Shown: positions 1-9,404, counted from the first letter of the stretch. The stretch: DNA of 64,000 bases from Halomonas meridiana (GCF_009846525.1 NZ_CP024621.1:2914001-2978000); one strand, 5' to 3'. Numbers and translations are program-made. The notes: generated by a model from the letters alone, not told the origin.

Positions 1-441
1 GGCTTCCCAGTTATCGGCCGCCAGTGGTTGCGTGTGGGGCACCACGGTGGGAGCAATTTGCGATAGCAGTTGGTACTGCTCCTCCGGCAGTTGGGCCGCG
101 GCTAGAATCAGGTCCGGCTGCTGGGCTAGCACTGCTTCAATATTAATTTCCCGCACGACGCCCACAATCTCAGGGTGTTTTAACTCATTCGCACTGAGGT
201 AGTCGGTCACATATTGCGCCACGTTGTCGCCGCCACGGGTGGTGACCGCCCCTACCGGGGTCACGCCTGCCGCCAGCGCGGCATCCAACGCGCCCTCATA
301 CAGTGTGACGACACGCACAGGGTTGTCAGCAACCTCCACGTCGCCGTAGGCGGTCTCCAAGGTGCGCGCTTGAGCAGTACCCGACAGCAAGCCGCCCATC
401 AATATCCCTATTAACCCGCGCTGCAGTAACGTGTGTCGCAT
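1..441 (-). CDS. Siderophore ABC transporter substrate-binding protein, 5' part
   Basis: The first 147 codons of a gene that runs off the left edge of the window. Translation from the ATG at 441 gives a signal peptide (MRHTLLQRGLIGILMGGLL, followed by an AQA cleavage site) and then a periplasmic binding domain of the FecB/FepB type, with the ETAYGDVEVADNPVRVV and GVTPVGAV stretches and a QQPDLILAA strand that are usual for iron-siderophore binding proteins. It should deliver a ferric siderophore to an inner-membrane ABC importer that would lie to the left. It is divergent from the TonB-dependent receptor starting at 747, and the shared 305-base region carries Fur-box-like sequences, which supports a role in iron uptake. 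The exact ligand cannot be told. Confidence 0.85.
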   Translation of the reverse strand, partial: MRHTLLQRGLIGILMGGLLSGTAQARTLETAYGDVEVADNPVRVVTLYEGALDAALAAGVTPVGAVTTRGGDNVAQYVTDYLSANELKHPEIVGVVREINIEAVLAQQPDLILAAAQLPEEQYQLLSQIAPTVVPHTQPLAADNWEA

Positions 442-485
442 ATGACTCTCCGGTAAAACGCTATGCCTAAATGATTCTCGCCGCT

Positions 486-504
486 GATAATAACGATTCT
501 CAAA
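486..504 (-). promoter_or_regulatory. Weaker Fur-like site before the binding-protein gene
   Basis: GATAATAACGATTCTCAAA matches about 11 of 19 consensus positions by eye. It lies 45 bases upstream of the binding-protein start at 441. A TGATTCTC copy just to its left may extend it. The assignment is tentative. Confidence 0.35.
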
Positions 505-700
505 AGCACTTGCACCCATATTCCAACGAATCTCCCGTTGCATGTCCCGCAACGCTGGGTGGAACGGCACACGTCGGCTTCAAATCCTACGGGCAGATCA
601 ACGTCTCTCTGTCGGCAATCGTTCCATTAATAGCAACGCCATGTTCGATAAAACCATCTCGCAAGTGGGAACTTTTCTTCTTAGAATCCGCAGCTCATTT

Positions 701-719
701 GATAATTAGTTTCATTAGC
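701..719 (+). promoter_or_regulatory. Candidate Fur box before the first TonB receptor
   Basis: The 19 bases GATAATTAGTTTCATTAGC match the Fur consensus at about 14 of 19 positions when aligned by eye. They lie 28 bases before the ATG at 747, where Fur would block transcription when iron is plentiful. Confidence 0.55.
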
Positions 720-746
720 AAACAAGACTCATATCAGGGGATCGCC

Positions 747-2876
747 ATGCCACGCTTTACTCGCACCGCCCTCGCCAGTGCCATCGCGCTGAGCGTTACT
801 GTGGTGGCTAATGCGCAAGAATCAGCGCAACTGGATAACATCGTTGTCTCTGCCAGCGGGTTTGAGCAGGCAATGGTGGATGCTCCGGCGAGTATCTCGG
901 TTATTTCCAGAGAAGAGCTTCAGCGCGAACGCATTACCAGTGTGGCCGATGCCCTGCGTAACGTAGAAGGGGTAGATGTCGGCGGTTCGGTGGGCAAAAC
1001 CGGCGGCAGTAACATTAGTATCCGTGGCATGCCTAGCGACTACACGCTGATCCTGATTGATGGCCGCCGCCAAAATGCGGCTGGAAGCGTCACGCCTAAC
1101 GGTTTTGGTGAAACCTCGACCAGCTTCTTTCCTCCCGTTTCCAGCATTGAACGCATCGAGGTGATTCGCGGGCCGATGTCCACCCTATACGGTTCAGATG
1201 CCATGGGCGGCGTAATCAACATTATTACCCGCCGAGTAGATCGCGAGTGGGTTGGCTCGGTCGGTGTCGAGAATACCTTTAATGAAGATCGTGACTTCGG
1301 CGACCGCCGCGAGATCAACCTCTATACCAGCGGCCCCCTGGTAGAGGACACGCTGGGCGTTCAACTGCGCGGGCGTTTGTATGAGCGTGACGCATCAGCG
1401 CTTGTCTACACCGACGCTAACGGCAACCCGGTTGAGGTGAGCCAGCGCGGCCCTAGCCCGGTAGAGGGCGATGTATACAACCTGGGCGGTAAACTGACCT
1501 GGACACCTAACGACAGCCACGACCTTTGGCTGGATGGGGAGGTGAACCGCCAGCGCTACAACAACGACGAGTGCCAACTCGGCACGCTGGATGGCCGCAC
1601 CCGCAGCTGTGCGCCCAACCCTGGCGTGGCAAACGGCTATGCCGACGAGCTACGCTTTGAGCGGGAGCAAGTGGCTATCGGCCATACTGGGCGCTTTGCC
1701 ACAGGCACGCTGGAATCGAGCCTAATGCGTAACACCACGGAAACCACTGGCCGTACGATTCCGGGTGATGAGGGTGTTGCTTACGAGGGCTTCCCCAGCA
1801 TTATTGGCGGTGCCCCGCGTAAGCTGGAAACCACCAATACGGTACTGGATAGCAAGTTTATTATGCCGTTGGGTAACCACATGACCACCGTTGGCCTCCA
1901 GTGGTGGGATGCGGAGTTGGATGACGGCTTGGCCAATGAGACTTTCGAGCAAACCACTTGGTCGCTCTTTGCAGAAGACGAATGGATGCTGCGGGATGAT
2001 CTTGCGCTGACTCTGGGCGGCCGCTACGACCATCACGATGCGTTTGGCAGCCAGTTCAGCCCCCGTAGCTATTTAGTATGGAACACCACACCGAACTGGA
2101 CGCTAAAAGGCGGTGTTAGCCGTGGCTACAAAACCCCGACCCTGAATGACCTTCACTCGGGTATTAACGGGGTGACCGGCCAGGGCACGATCCTGACGAT
2201 CGGCAACCCGGACCTTGAGCCGGAAACCAGCACCAGCAGCGAAATCGGCGCGCACTACGATAGCCAAACAGGCTTTACCGCCAGCGCGACGCTGTTCTAC
2301 AACCAGTTCGACGATAAAATTGCCAGCGGCAACGATATCCTGATTGAAAACGACCCGCTTATTCCGGATGGCGTGTATAGCCAGGACGTGAATATCGATG
2401 AAGCGGTGACTCAGGGGGTTGAGCTCTCCACCAGCTATCAATTCACCCCCGATTGGCGCTTATCCGCTAATTACACCTACACCGATAGCGAGCAGAAAAG
2501 CGGCAATAATCGTGGCGAACCGCTGACCGATACGCCCGAACACGCACTGAATGCCACGCTGCGTTGGCAGGCGACACCGAAGCTAGATACTTGGCTCTCT
2601 GCCGAGTACCGCAGCGAGCGCTATCGCAACCGTGAACGTGTTAGGGGCGCGCCCTCCTTCGCTGACCTGGGGGATTTCAAAGCCTACTCGCTGTTTCACC
2701 TTGGCGGCAGTTACGCGTTTACCGACCAATTTAACGTCAGCGCCACCCTCTACAACCTATTTGACAAAGACTTTGTCGACTACCGCGCCTACGGCGATGG
2801 CACCAGCTTCGGCAACGTTTACGCCAACAGCGAAGAGGGTCGCCGCCTGTGGCTCTCTGCTCGCTATGAGTTCTAA
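747..2876 (+). CDS. TonB-dependent siderophore receptor, CirA-like
   Basis: A 709-residue outer-membrane receptor that would import ferric siderophores using TonB energy. The ATG at 747 was chosen because AGGGG stands 6 bases before it and the protein then starts with a clean signal peptide (MPRFTRTALASAIALSVTVV, cleavage after ANA). A TonB-box-like DNIVVSAS follows, then the plug domain with SIRGMPSDYTLILIDGRR and IERIEVIRGPMSTLYGSDAM, then a long beta-barrel ending in the C-terminal aromatic signature LSARYEF. The plug motifs are closest to CirA/IrgA-type catecholate receptors, but the substrate is not proven. It is a paralogue of the receptor at 7408-9366 and is separated from the next gene by a strong terminator. 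Confidence 0.9.
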   Translation: MPRFTRTALASAIALSVTVVANAQESAQLDNIVVSASGFEQAMVDAPASISVISREELQRERITSVADALRNVEGVDVGGSVGKTGGSNISIRGMPSDYTLILIDGRRQNAAGSVTPNGFGETSTSFFPPVSSIERIEVIRGPMSTLYGSDAMGGVINIITRRVDREWVGSVGVENTFNEDRDFGDRREINLYTSGPLVEDTLGVQLRGRLYERDASALVYTDANGNPVEVSQRGPSPVEGDVYNLGGKLTWTPNDSHDLWLDGEVNRQRYNNDECQLGTLDGRTRSCAPNPGVANGYADELRFEREQVAIGHTGRFATGTLESSLMRNTTETTGRTIPGDEGVAYEGFPSIIGGAPRKLETTNTVLDSKFIMPLGNHMTTVGLQWWDAELDDGLANETFEQTTWSLFAEDEWMLRDDLALTLGGRYDHHDAFGSQFSPRSYLVWNTTPNWTLKGGVSRGYKTPTLNDLHSGINGVTGQGTILTIGNPDLEPETSTSSEIGAHYDSQTGFTASATLFYNQFDDKIASGNDILIENDPLIPDGVYSQDVNIDEAVTQGVELSTSYQFTPDWRLSANYTYTDSEQKSGNNRGEPLTDTPEHALNATLRWQATPKLDTWLSAEYRSERYRNRERVRGAPSFADLGDFKAYSLFHLGGSYAFTDQFNVSATLYNLFDKDFVDYRAYGDGTSFGNVYANSEEGRRLWLSARYEF

Positions 2877-2923
2877 ACAGACGCCCATGTAGTTTCTGCT
2901 TGCTGTTTCAATGCTGACTTGCT

Positions 2924-2950
2924 GCCCCGGCTACGCGCCGGGGCTTTTTT
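2924..2950 (+). terminator. Rho-independent terminator after the first receptor
   Basis: GCCCCGG at 2924-2930 pairs with CCGGGGC at 2938-2944 around a 7-base loop and is followed by six T. It separates the receptor from the efflux genes. Confidence 0.85.
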
Positions 2951-3114
2951 ATAGCGTGCTTTTGGTTGGATCGTCCCGCAGTAGCTTCCCTCTATGGTCA
3001 CGATTCATGGTTTTAATATATGTCAACGCATGCGCTTGGGTAGTATGGGCCCGATATATTACGTGCTCGTCTACGCCTTGACCGACCTTCACTTTAGTTA
3101 GGATGCGACCTGTT

Positions 3115-4197
3115 ATGACGGTGCCTTTACTTGCCCGCCCATTTTCGCTTTTGCTGCTACTTCCTCTCTTACTCGTTGCTGGCACCGCGCTGGCCCAATC
3201 TGCCCCACGAGTCGAGCTGGCCAGCGTCAACCGTGAGCCTATTTATCAAGAGCTTAACCTGGTCGGCACGGTGAACTCCCTGGAGGATGCGCTGCTCTCC
3301 TCGTCGGTGGCCGGGCTGGTCGCGGCGATTAACGTGAACCCGGGCGACCGAGTCGAAGCAGGCGACACGCTGGTGGCGCTGGATGATGATTTGGCGCGCT
3401 TCGAGCTAGCCGGGGCGCAAGCGGCAGAAGAGGAAGCCCGGGCCGCGCTTAGCGAAGCGCAGCGGCTGCTGCGGGAGGCGGAATCGGTGGGGGCTGGGCG
3501 CAACATTGCCGCTACGGAAGTGAGCGCCCGGCGCAGTGCGGTAAGCGTCGCCAACGCAGCGCTTTCCCGCCTGAATGCCGAACAGTCACGGCTCAGCGCG
3601 CTGTTGGAGCGCCACACGATTACCGCGCCGTTCAGCGGTGTGGTCAGCGAGCGAAGCGTCAACCTGGGCGAGTGGGTCACACCGGGAGACAGCGTCGCCC
3701 GTTTGGTCAACCTCAACACCCTGCGTGCCGATTTTCAGGTGCCCGAAGCGTTCTATACCGCCTTGGAGGAGAACGCCACACTTATCCTCACGGCAGGCGA
3801 GCAGCGCGCTGAAGCCCGCATCGCGACCTTAGTGCCGGTCAGCGCCTCTAGCGCGCGGACGTTTTTGCTGCGTGCCGAAGTGCCCGAAGCGCTGCCGCTC
3901 TACCCTGGCAATGCGGTCGACGCCGTGGTGAAAGCCGCCACCGGGCGCGATGGCATCACCGTCTCCCGGGATGCGCTTAGCCGTTACCCAGATGGCCGAG
4001 TCACGGTGTGGGTCGCCACGCCTGACGACAGCGGCATGTACCAGGTGCGCGAACAAAGGGTCGAGGTCGGCATCAACTTCGCTGAGCGGGTGGAAATTAC
4101 CAGCGGGCTATCAGGCAGCGAGCAGGTGGTGATTCGTGGCAATGAATCCTTGGTGGAAGGCGTCAGCGTTGAAGCCGTCTCGGAGGGTGGCGAATAA
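3115..4197 (+). CDS. RND efflux periplasmic adaptor (membrane fusion protein)
   Basis: A 360-residue adaptor that would link the RND pump encoded next to an outer-membrane channel. It starts with a very hydrophobic signal segment ending in TALAQ, followed by the first lipoyl half (LLSSSVAGLVAAINVNPGDR), an alpha-helical hairpin rich in Ala, Glu and Arg, the second lipoyl half (ITAPFSGVVSERSVNLGEWV) and beta-barrel and membrane-proximal domains. I prefer the ATG at 3115 because TTAGGA lies about 11 bases upstream. The in-frame ATG at 3103 overlaps that AGGA. Its stop overlaps the start of the pump gene by one base, so the two are translationally coupled. No outer-membrane factor gene is nearby, so a TolC-like partner must be encoded elsewhere. 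Confidence 0.9.
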   Translation: MTVPLLARPFSLLLLLPLLLVAGTALAQSAPRVELASVNREPIYQELNLVGTVNSLEDALLSSSVAGLVAAINVNPGDRVEAGDTLVALDDDLARFELAGAQAAEEEARAALSEAQRLLREAESVGAGRNIAATEVSARRSAVSVANAALSRLNAEQSRLSALLERHTITAPFSGVVSERSVNLGEWVTPGDSVARLVNLNTLRADFQVPEAFYTALEENATLILTAGEQRAEARIATLVPVSASSARTFLLRAEVPEALPLYPGNAVDAVVKAATGRDGITVSRDALSRYPDGRVTVWVATPDDSGMYQVREQRVEVGINFAERVEITSGLSGSEQVVIRGNESLVEGVSVEAVSEGGE

Positions 4198-7100
4198 TGT
4201 TTGCTGCCCTGCTGCGCCAGCAAACGCTGGTGACCGTGATTGCGCTGATTTTTCTGCTGTTGGGCATCGCCGCGACGCTACGCATTCCGGTACAGATGAT
4301 TCCGGATATCGAAGCGCGCACCATTACCGTGGAAACGCGCTGGGCGGGCGCGACGCCCCAGGATATCGAAAAAGAGATTCTGGTGGAGCAGGAGCAGTAC
4401 CTGCGCAATGTGCCTAACCTCACCCGCATGACGGCGGTAGCGGAAAGCGGCAGCGCCGAGATCGAGCTGGAGTTTCCGTTTAGCGTGGACATGACCGCCG
4501 CGCTGATCCAGGTGAACAACGCCTTAAGCCAGGTCTCCTCCTACCCCAATAACGTCGACCAGCCTCGGGTGGTGTCGGCCGCGTTCTCCACCGATGCGTT
4601 TTTGCGTTTTCACGTTGGCACCCTGCCCGGCAACCCCAACGCGCTGGATATCCAGCTGATGAGCGACTTCATCGAAGACCGCGTGCGCCCGCGCTTGGAA
4701 GGCATTGAAGGGGTCTCGGAAGTCGGCGTAAACGGCGGCGCCCAGCGCCAGCTGCAAATTTTGGTCGACCCCGCCGCCCTGGCCCAGCGCGGCATCTCGC
4801 TGCTGGAGCTGCGCGAAGCGATTACCCAGCGCAACCGGGATATCTCCGGCGGCGAGCTGGACGCGGGCAAGCGGCGTTACTTGGTGCGCACGCTGGGCCG
4901 GTTTGATAGCGCCGAGGCTCTGGCAGAGCTAGTGGTGGCCCGCGTGGGCGATAGCATCGTGCGGCTGGCCGATGTAGCAGACGTGCGCCAAGGGCAGTCG
5001 CGGCTAAACCAGCTGTCGTTCTACAACGGCGAAGCCGGGATTGGCATGGACCTGCGCCGGGAGAGCGGCGCCAATGTCATCGACATCAAATACGCGGTGC
5101 AGGATGAACTGGCGGCGATCAACGAGACTATTCTGCGCCCAGCAGGTATGGAGATTGTGCTGACGGCCGATGACGTGCGCTACGTAGAAGCCTCCGTGAG
5201 AAACGTGTGGAGCAACCTGCTGCTGGGGGCCGCCTTCGCGACCCTGGTGATGTACCTGTTTTTGCGCTCGGCCCGCGCCACGTTTATCGGCGTCATCGGC
5301 ATTCCATTCTGTACCATTGCCGCCTTTTTGGGGCTGATGCTGACAGGCCGAACCATCAACGTCATCTCCATGGCGGGCATTGCCTTTGCCATCGGCATGA
5401 GCGTGGATAACAGCATCGTGGTGTTGGAGAACATCGAGCGCTACCGCCGCCAGGGGCTGGACCGCATCGAATCAGCACTGCGCGGCGTGCAGGAGGTGTG
5501 GCCCGCCACGCTCGCCTCCACCGCCACCACCATTCTGGTGTTCTTACCGATTCTCTTCATCGAAGAGGAGGCCGGGCAGCTCTACTCCGACGTAGCCATT
5601 GCGGTGTCGGCGGCGATATTTGCCTCCATGCTGGTGGCCGTCACGCTGGTGCCCTCGCTCTGCTCGCGGTTTAGCTTTTCGATGCATCACGCGTCTAAAC
5701 CCGACGATGCTCAAGCGCCCGGCGACGAGCGCCCTTCTCGACTGGGCGCGCTGTTGGAGCGGCTGATTGCGACGCCGCTACGCCGTGGGGTGATCCTAGT
5801 GCTGACGCTGCTGATCAGCGGCTGGACGATCCTGGCCCTGACACCGCCCGCCGAGTACTTGCCCGAAGGCGAGGAGCCCAAAACCTTTGCACGCATGAGC
5901 CCTCCCCCTGGCTACAGCCTGCAGGAGATGGCCAGCATTGCCGAGCAGGTCGAAGCGTACTTTCTACCCCATGTGCAGGCGGAGCCGGATGCCTTTTTAG
6001 CGGGCGATACCGAGGTGCCGCCGCTGGCTTACATGAACATGCGTGTGGCCCCCACGCAGCTTTTCATTGTTGCCGAAGCGGTCGACTCTTCGCATATCGA
6101 AGCATTGATGGAGGCACTCACGAACTACTACGAGCGCTTCCCCGGCATGCGCGCCTTTGCCTCGAAAGGCTCGATTATTTCCAGCAACGATGGCGGCACG
6201 CGCAGCATCAACCTGGATGTGGCGGGCCCGGACTTAGCCACGGTGTACGGCGCGGCCAATACGCTCTACCGGGAAGCCCAAACGCAGTTTGGCAATCCGC
6301 GTATTCAAAGCCAGCCTTCGTCGCTGTCGCTCGACCAGCCCTTGATTCAAATTCGCCCCGACTGGGCCAGGGTCGCGGAGCTGGGAATTTCCGCCGAGGC
6401 GGTGGGGTTTTCGGTCTCTGCTCTGGGGGAAGGGGCGTATGTAGATGACTTCTTTTTAGACGATGAGAAGATCGATATTTACCTCTATGGCCCGCAGGCG
6501 TCGCTGCCGTTAGACCAACTGCCAAACCTGCCACTGCATACTCCCGATGGCTATACGCTGCCGCTATCGGCGGTGGCGCGTATCGATGAAACCATGGATA
6601 CCAGCGTGATTCGCCGGGTAAACGGCAACCGCACGGTAACGCTGAACGTGATTCCCCCTGCCAGCATTGCATTAGAGGCAGGCGTCGAGCAGGCCGAGGC
6701 GATGCTGGAGCGGCTGCGCCAGGAAGGCGTGTTGCCCTCGACGGTGGATGTTTCGATTTCCGGCGCCAGCGACCAGCTAAACGCCACCCGTGAGGCGCTT
6801 ACCGGCAACTTCCTGATCGCTATCGTGATCGTTTACCTGCTGCTGGTGGCGATCTTCTCCCATTGGGGCTATCCGCTGCTGATTTTAACCTCGATACCGC
6901 TAGGCGTGGTAGGCGGCATTATGGGGCTGGCCGCCATGAATGGCGTGGGTAGCCTGCTGCCGTTAATCGGCGTGGCACCGCTCAGCCAGCCCTTCGATAT
7001 GATTACCATGCTGGGCTTTTTAATCCTGATGGGTACGGTGGTGAATAACCCCATTCTGGTAGTCGACCAGGCCAGACGGCGGCTGCATGACAAAACGCTC

Positions 7101-7355
7101 AGCGTTCAGGAGGCCGTATCACAGGCGGTACAAACCCGCCTGCGCCCCATCGCCATCACCACGCTGACCACCCTGTGCGGGCTGTCGCCGCTGGTCTTTT
7201 TACCCGGCGAAGGCACCGAGCTGTATCGCGGCGTGGGGGCGATTGTGCTGTTTGGCCTGCTGGGTGCGGCGGTGGTCACGGTAACCTTCCTGCCCGCGCT
7301 GATGATCAGCGTGCTCAAGATCACCGAGCGCCGTTCAGCCCGCTCGCAGGCATAA
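4197..7355 (+). CDS. RND efflux permease, HAE-1/AcrB-like
   Basis: A 1052-residue proton-driven inner-membrane exporter, the usual length for the AcrB class. A first membrane helix (TLVTVIALIFLLLGIAATLR) is followed by a large periplasmic loop, helices 2-6 from about residue 335, a second periplasmic loop and helices 8-12. The helix-4 proton-relay motif reads GMSVDNSIVVLENIERY, so the second Asp of the AcrB Asp-Asp pair is Asn, as in the SwrC-like subgroup. The helix-10 segment GTVVNNPILVVDQ matches the family. It is coupled to the adaptor. Lying between two iron-siderophore receptors suggests export of a siderophore or a related small molecule, but this is inference, since multidrug efflux fits the sequence equally well. 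Confidence 0.92.
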   Translation: MFAALLRQQTLVTVIALIFLLLGIAATLRIPVQMIPDIEARTITVETRWAGATPQDIEKEILVEQEQYLRNVPNLTRMTAVAESGSAEIELEFPFSVDMTAALIQVNNALSQVSSYPNNVDQPRVVSAAFSTDAFLRFHVGTLPGNPNALDIQLMSDFIEDRVRPRLEGIEGVSEVGVNGGAQRQLQILVDPAALAQRGISLLELREAITQRNRDISGGELDAGKRRYLVRTLGRFDSAEALAELVVARVGDSIVRLADVADVRQGQSRLNQLSFYNGEAGIGMDLRRESGANVIDIKYAVQDELAAINETILRPAGMEIVLTADDVRYVEASVRNVWSNLLLGAAFATLVMYLFLRSARATFIGVIGIPFCTIAAFLGLMLTGRTINVISMAGIAFAIGMSVDNSIVVLENIERYRRQGLDRIESALRGVQEVWPATLASTATTILVFLPILFIEEEAGQLYSDVAIAVSAAIFASMLVAVTLVPSLCSRFSFSMHHASKPDDAQAPGDERPSRLGALLERLIATPLRRGVILVLTLLISGWTILALTPPAEYLPEGEEPKTFARMSPPPGYSLQEMASIAEQVEAYFLPHVQAEPDAFLAGDTEVPPLAYMNMRVAPTQLFIVAEAVDSSHIEALMEALTNYYERFPGMRAFASKGSIISSNDGGTRSINLDVAGPDLATVYGAANTLYREAQTQFGNPRIQSQPSSLSLDQPLIQIRPDWARVAELGISAEAVGFSVSALGEGAYVDDFFLDDEKIDIYLYGPQASLPLDQLPNLPLHTPDGYTLPLSAVARIDETMDTSVIRRVNGNRTVTLNVIPPASIALEAGVEQAEAMLERLRQEGVLPSTVDVSISGASDQLNATREALTGNFLIAIVIVYLLLVAIFSHWGYPLLILTSIPLGVVGGIMGLAAMNGVGSLLPLIGVAPLSQPFDMITMLGFLILMGTVVNNPILVVDQARRRLHDKTLSVQEAVSQAVQTRLRPIAITTLTTLCGLSPLVFLPGEGTELYRGVGAIVLFGLLGAAVVTVTFLPALMISVLKITERRSARSQA

Positions 7356-7384
7356 AAAAACGCGGCCACCCATCGGTGGCCGCG
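7354..7384 (-). terminator. Terminator for the second TonB receptor
   Basis: CGCGGCCACC at 7361-7370 pairs perfectly with GGTGGCCGCG at 7375-7384. The run of A at 7354-7360 gives the U-tract on the minus strand. It overlaps the stop codon of the convergent RND gene and may also slow plus-strand transcription. Confidence 0.85.
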
Positions 7385-7407
7385 TCCGTTGCCTACTGAC
7401 AAGATAT

Positions 7408-9366
7408 TTAGAAAGCGACGTTCAGGCCCAGCCACACCCGGCGGCCGTCATCCACGTAGCCATACTCGTCGTAGGTGATGCGCTCGTCGAACAGGTTGTA
7501 GATTCCGGCATTCACCGTGGTGCTATCGTTGAGCTGATAGCCGATACCGGCATCCACGAAGGTGTAAGACGGCGCGACGATGGCGCTTTGCGAGGGCCCG
7601 GTGGTGGGCTGGCTCTCTTCACCCCGGTAGGTCACTTTAGTCCACTGGCTAAGCCGTGCGTTTACGTCCCAATCCAGCGTGGCCGACACCTGGTGGCGGG
7701 GCAGCTGGGTCAGCGGCTCGCCAGCGTACTCGCCGCTTTTCTGTTCGGAATCGGTGAAGGTGTAGCTGGCGGTTAGCGCTAGCGTGTCGGTTAGCGGTGC
7801 GCCTAGGCTGGCCTCGACCCCTTGGGTCACTGCATCGTCGATATTGACCCGGTACGTGGGGTCACTGCCGAAATCATTCGCTCCATCGCGGCAAATATCG
7901 GTCGGGCAGGCGATGCGAGTGATTTTGTCTTCGAAGTCGTTGTGGAACAGCGTGAGGCTGCCGTTCAGGCCTGCGTCGTTACCGTACAGCAGCGCGATCT
8001 CTTTGTTGAGCGAGGTTTCCGGCTCGAGATCCGGGTTACCGTAAATATTACCGCCACGGCTGACCTGCCCCCAGTCCGGGGTGATTTCCCGTAGGTTGGG
8101 CGAGCGGTAGCCGGTGGAGACACCGCCTTTCAGCGTCCACTCCGGCGTCATGTTCCAAACGCTGTAAAGGCGCGGGCTCAGATGGCTGCCGTAGTTGTCG
8201 TCATCGTCCAAGCGCAGCCCGCCGGTCAGTGCCCTGGCGTCGGTCAGCATCCACTCGTCTTCCACGAACAGCGCCCACTGGCTGTTTTCAATTGTCTGCC
8301 GGTCGGAGATTTGGTTGGTCGAGCTATCGTCCAGCGACTCCTCTTCCCAGCTCGCCCCAACGGTCACCATGTGCATGCCCAAGGGAATCAGGGCGCTGGT
8401 TTTCGCGGTGATGTTGGTAATCTCGATATTCCGAGACTGGTTTTCGCTGCGCTCGCGCTGCACGAAGGTTTCGCTGGTGCCCCAATCGAAGCGTCCGCTG
8501 TGGGTCACCGCCACGTGGGTGTTGGTGTACTCGCCGATGCTGTCGGTGCAGCCGCCGCGGCAGCCGTCCACCGGCCCGGATCGGCCCACTAGCGAGCGGC
8601 GGTCTTGCTCGGTAATGCCCGCTTCGGCGGTAAAGTCGTGATTGTCGCTAGCGGCCAGGCTTAGCCGTGCGGTCAGGCTTTGCAGGCTTTTTTCTTCGTA
8701 GCCGTACTCGATGTCGTCTTCGTCGCGCTCGGAGGTGCGGCCATAGAGCTGTAGCCCCAAGCGCTCGCCCACCAGCGGCCCGCTGAGGTAGAAGTTCGCT
8801 TGGCGGCTGTCGCCGGAGGCGCTATCTTCCTGCAGCACCGTATCGAGCTGGATATTGCCGTGCCAGCTATCCGCCACTTTGCGGGTAATCACGTTGATCA
8901 CCCCGCCGATGGCATCGGAGCCGTACAGGGTCGACATCGGCCCGCGCACCACCTCGATACGCTCGATGGCTTGCAGCGGCGGCAGCCAATCCTGTTCAAA
9001 GCCCGCATCCCCATTGGGACGCGACTCTCGTGAGCTTTGCGGGCGTCCATCGACCAGAATCAGCGTGTATTGTGACGGCATGCCGCGAATGGAAATATCG
9101 TTGCCGTTATCGCCACGCCCGCCGCCCGTGACGACCACGCCTGGTACGTCGCGCAGCGCATCGGTGACGTTTTGGTAGTGACCACGCTCCAGCTCTTCAC
9201 GGGAGATCACGCTGATCGAGGCGGGGGCGCTACTGATCTGCTGCTCGAAGCCGGAGGCCGTCACCACGATATCGTTAAGTTGGGGCGTTTCTTGAGCCAC
9301 GGCTGCCCCGCAGGCGAGAGATGAAATAGCGCTGGCCAGCAGCGTACGGCGCAATCGAGAAGACAT
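7408..9366 (-). CDS. TonB-dependent siderophore receptor, CirA/IrgA-like
   Basis: A 652-residue outer-membrane receptor. The ATG at 9366 was chosen because AAAGGAA lies about 6-7 bases upstream and the signal peptide (MSSRLRRTLLASAISSLACG, cleavage after AVA) begins there. The upstream in-frame start at 9420 would add a segment that does not look like a leader. A TonB box (NDIVVTAS), a plug with SIRGMPSQYTLILVDGRPQS and IERIEVVRGPMSTLYGSDAI, and a barrel ending in VWLGLNVAF are visible. Two Cys pairs lie in extracellular-loop regions (DGCRGGCTD and CPTDIC). The opening of the mature protein is nearly the same as in the receptor at 747-2876, so the two are paralogues. Fur-like sequence lies upstream. 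Confidence 0.9.
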   Translation of the reverse strand: MSSRLRRTLLASAISSLACGAAVAQETPQLNDIVVTASGFEQQISSAPASISVISREELERGHYQNVTDALRDVPGVVVTGGGRGDNGNDISIRGMPSQYTLILVDGRPQSSRESRPNGDAGFEQDWLPPLQAIERIEVVRGPMSTLYGSDAIGGVINVITRKVADSWHGNIQLDTVLQEDSASGDSRQANFYLSGPLVGERLGLQLYGRTSERDEDDIEYGYEEKSLQSLTARLSLAASDNHDFTAEAGITEQDRRSLVGRSGPVDGCRGGCTDSIGEYTNTHVAVTHSGRFDWGTSETFVQRERSENQSRNIEITNITAKTSALIPLGMHMVTVGASWEEESLDDSSTNQISDRQTIENSQWALFVEDEWMLTDARALTGGLRLDDDDNYGSHLSPRLYSVWNMTPEWTLKGGVSTGYRSPNLREITPDWGQVSRGGNIYGNPDLEPETSLNKEIALLYGNDAGLNGSLTLFHNDFEDKITRIACPTDICRDGANDFGSDPTYRVNIDDAVTQGVEASLGAPLTDTLALTASYTFTDSEQKSGEYAGEPLTQLPRHQVSATLDWDVNARLSQWTKVTYRGEESQPTTGPSQSAIVAPSYTFVDAGIGYQLNDSTTVNAGIYNLFDERITYDEYGYVDDGRRVWLGLNVAF

Positions 9367-9404
9367 AGCGGGTTCCTTTGATATAAAGAGCACTTGCTTA
9401 CAAA

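Larger units (their letters stand above)
442..746. promoter_or_regulatory. Divergent iron-regulated control region
   Basis: This 305-base stretch separates the binding protein from the receptor and holds no convincing gene. The reading frame of the receptor stays open upstream to 471, but that part has no signal peptide. Two AT-rich Fur-like sites are visible, one at 486-504 near the binding-protein side and a better one at 701-719. Confidence 0.6.

Noticed and set aside
471-746. Upstream extension of the first TonB receptor
   Set aside because: The frame is open from 471, but the signal peptide and ribosome-binding site place the start at 747, and the extension covers the Fur-like site.
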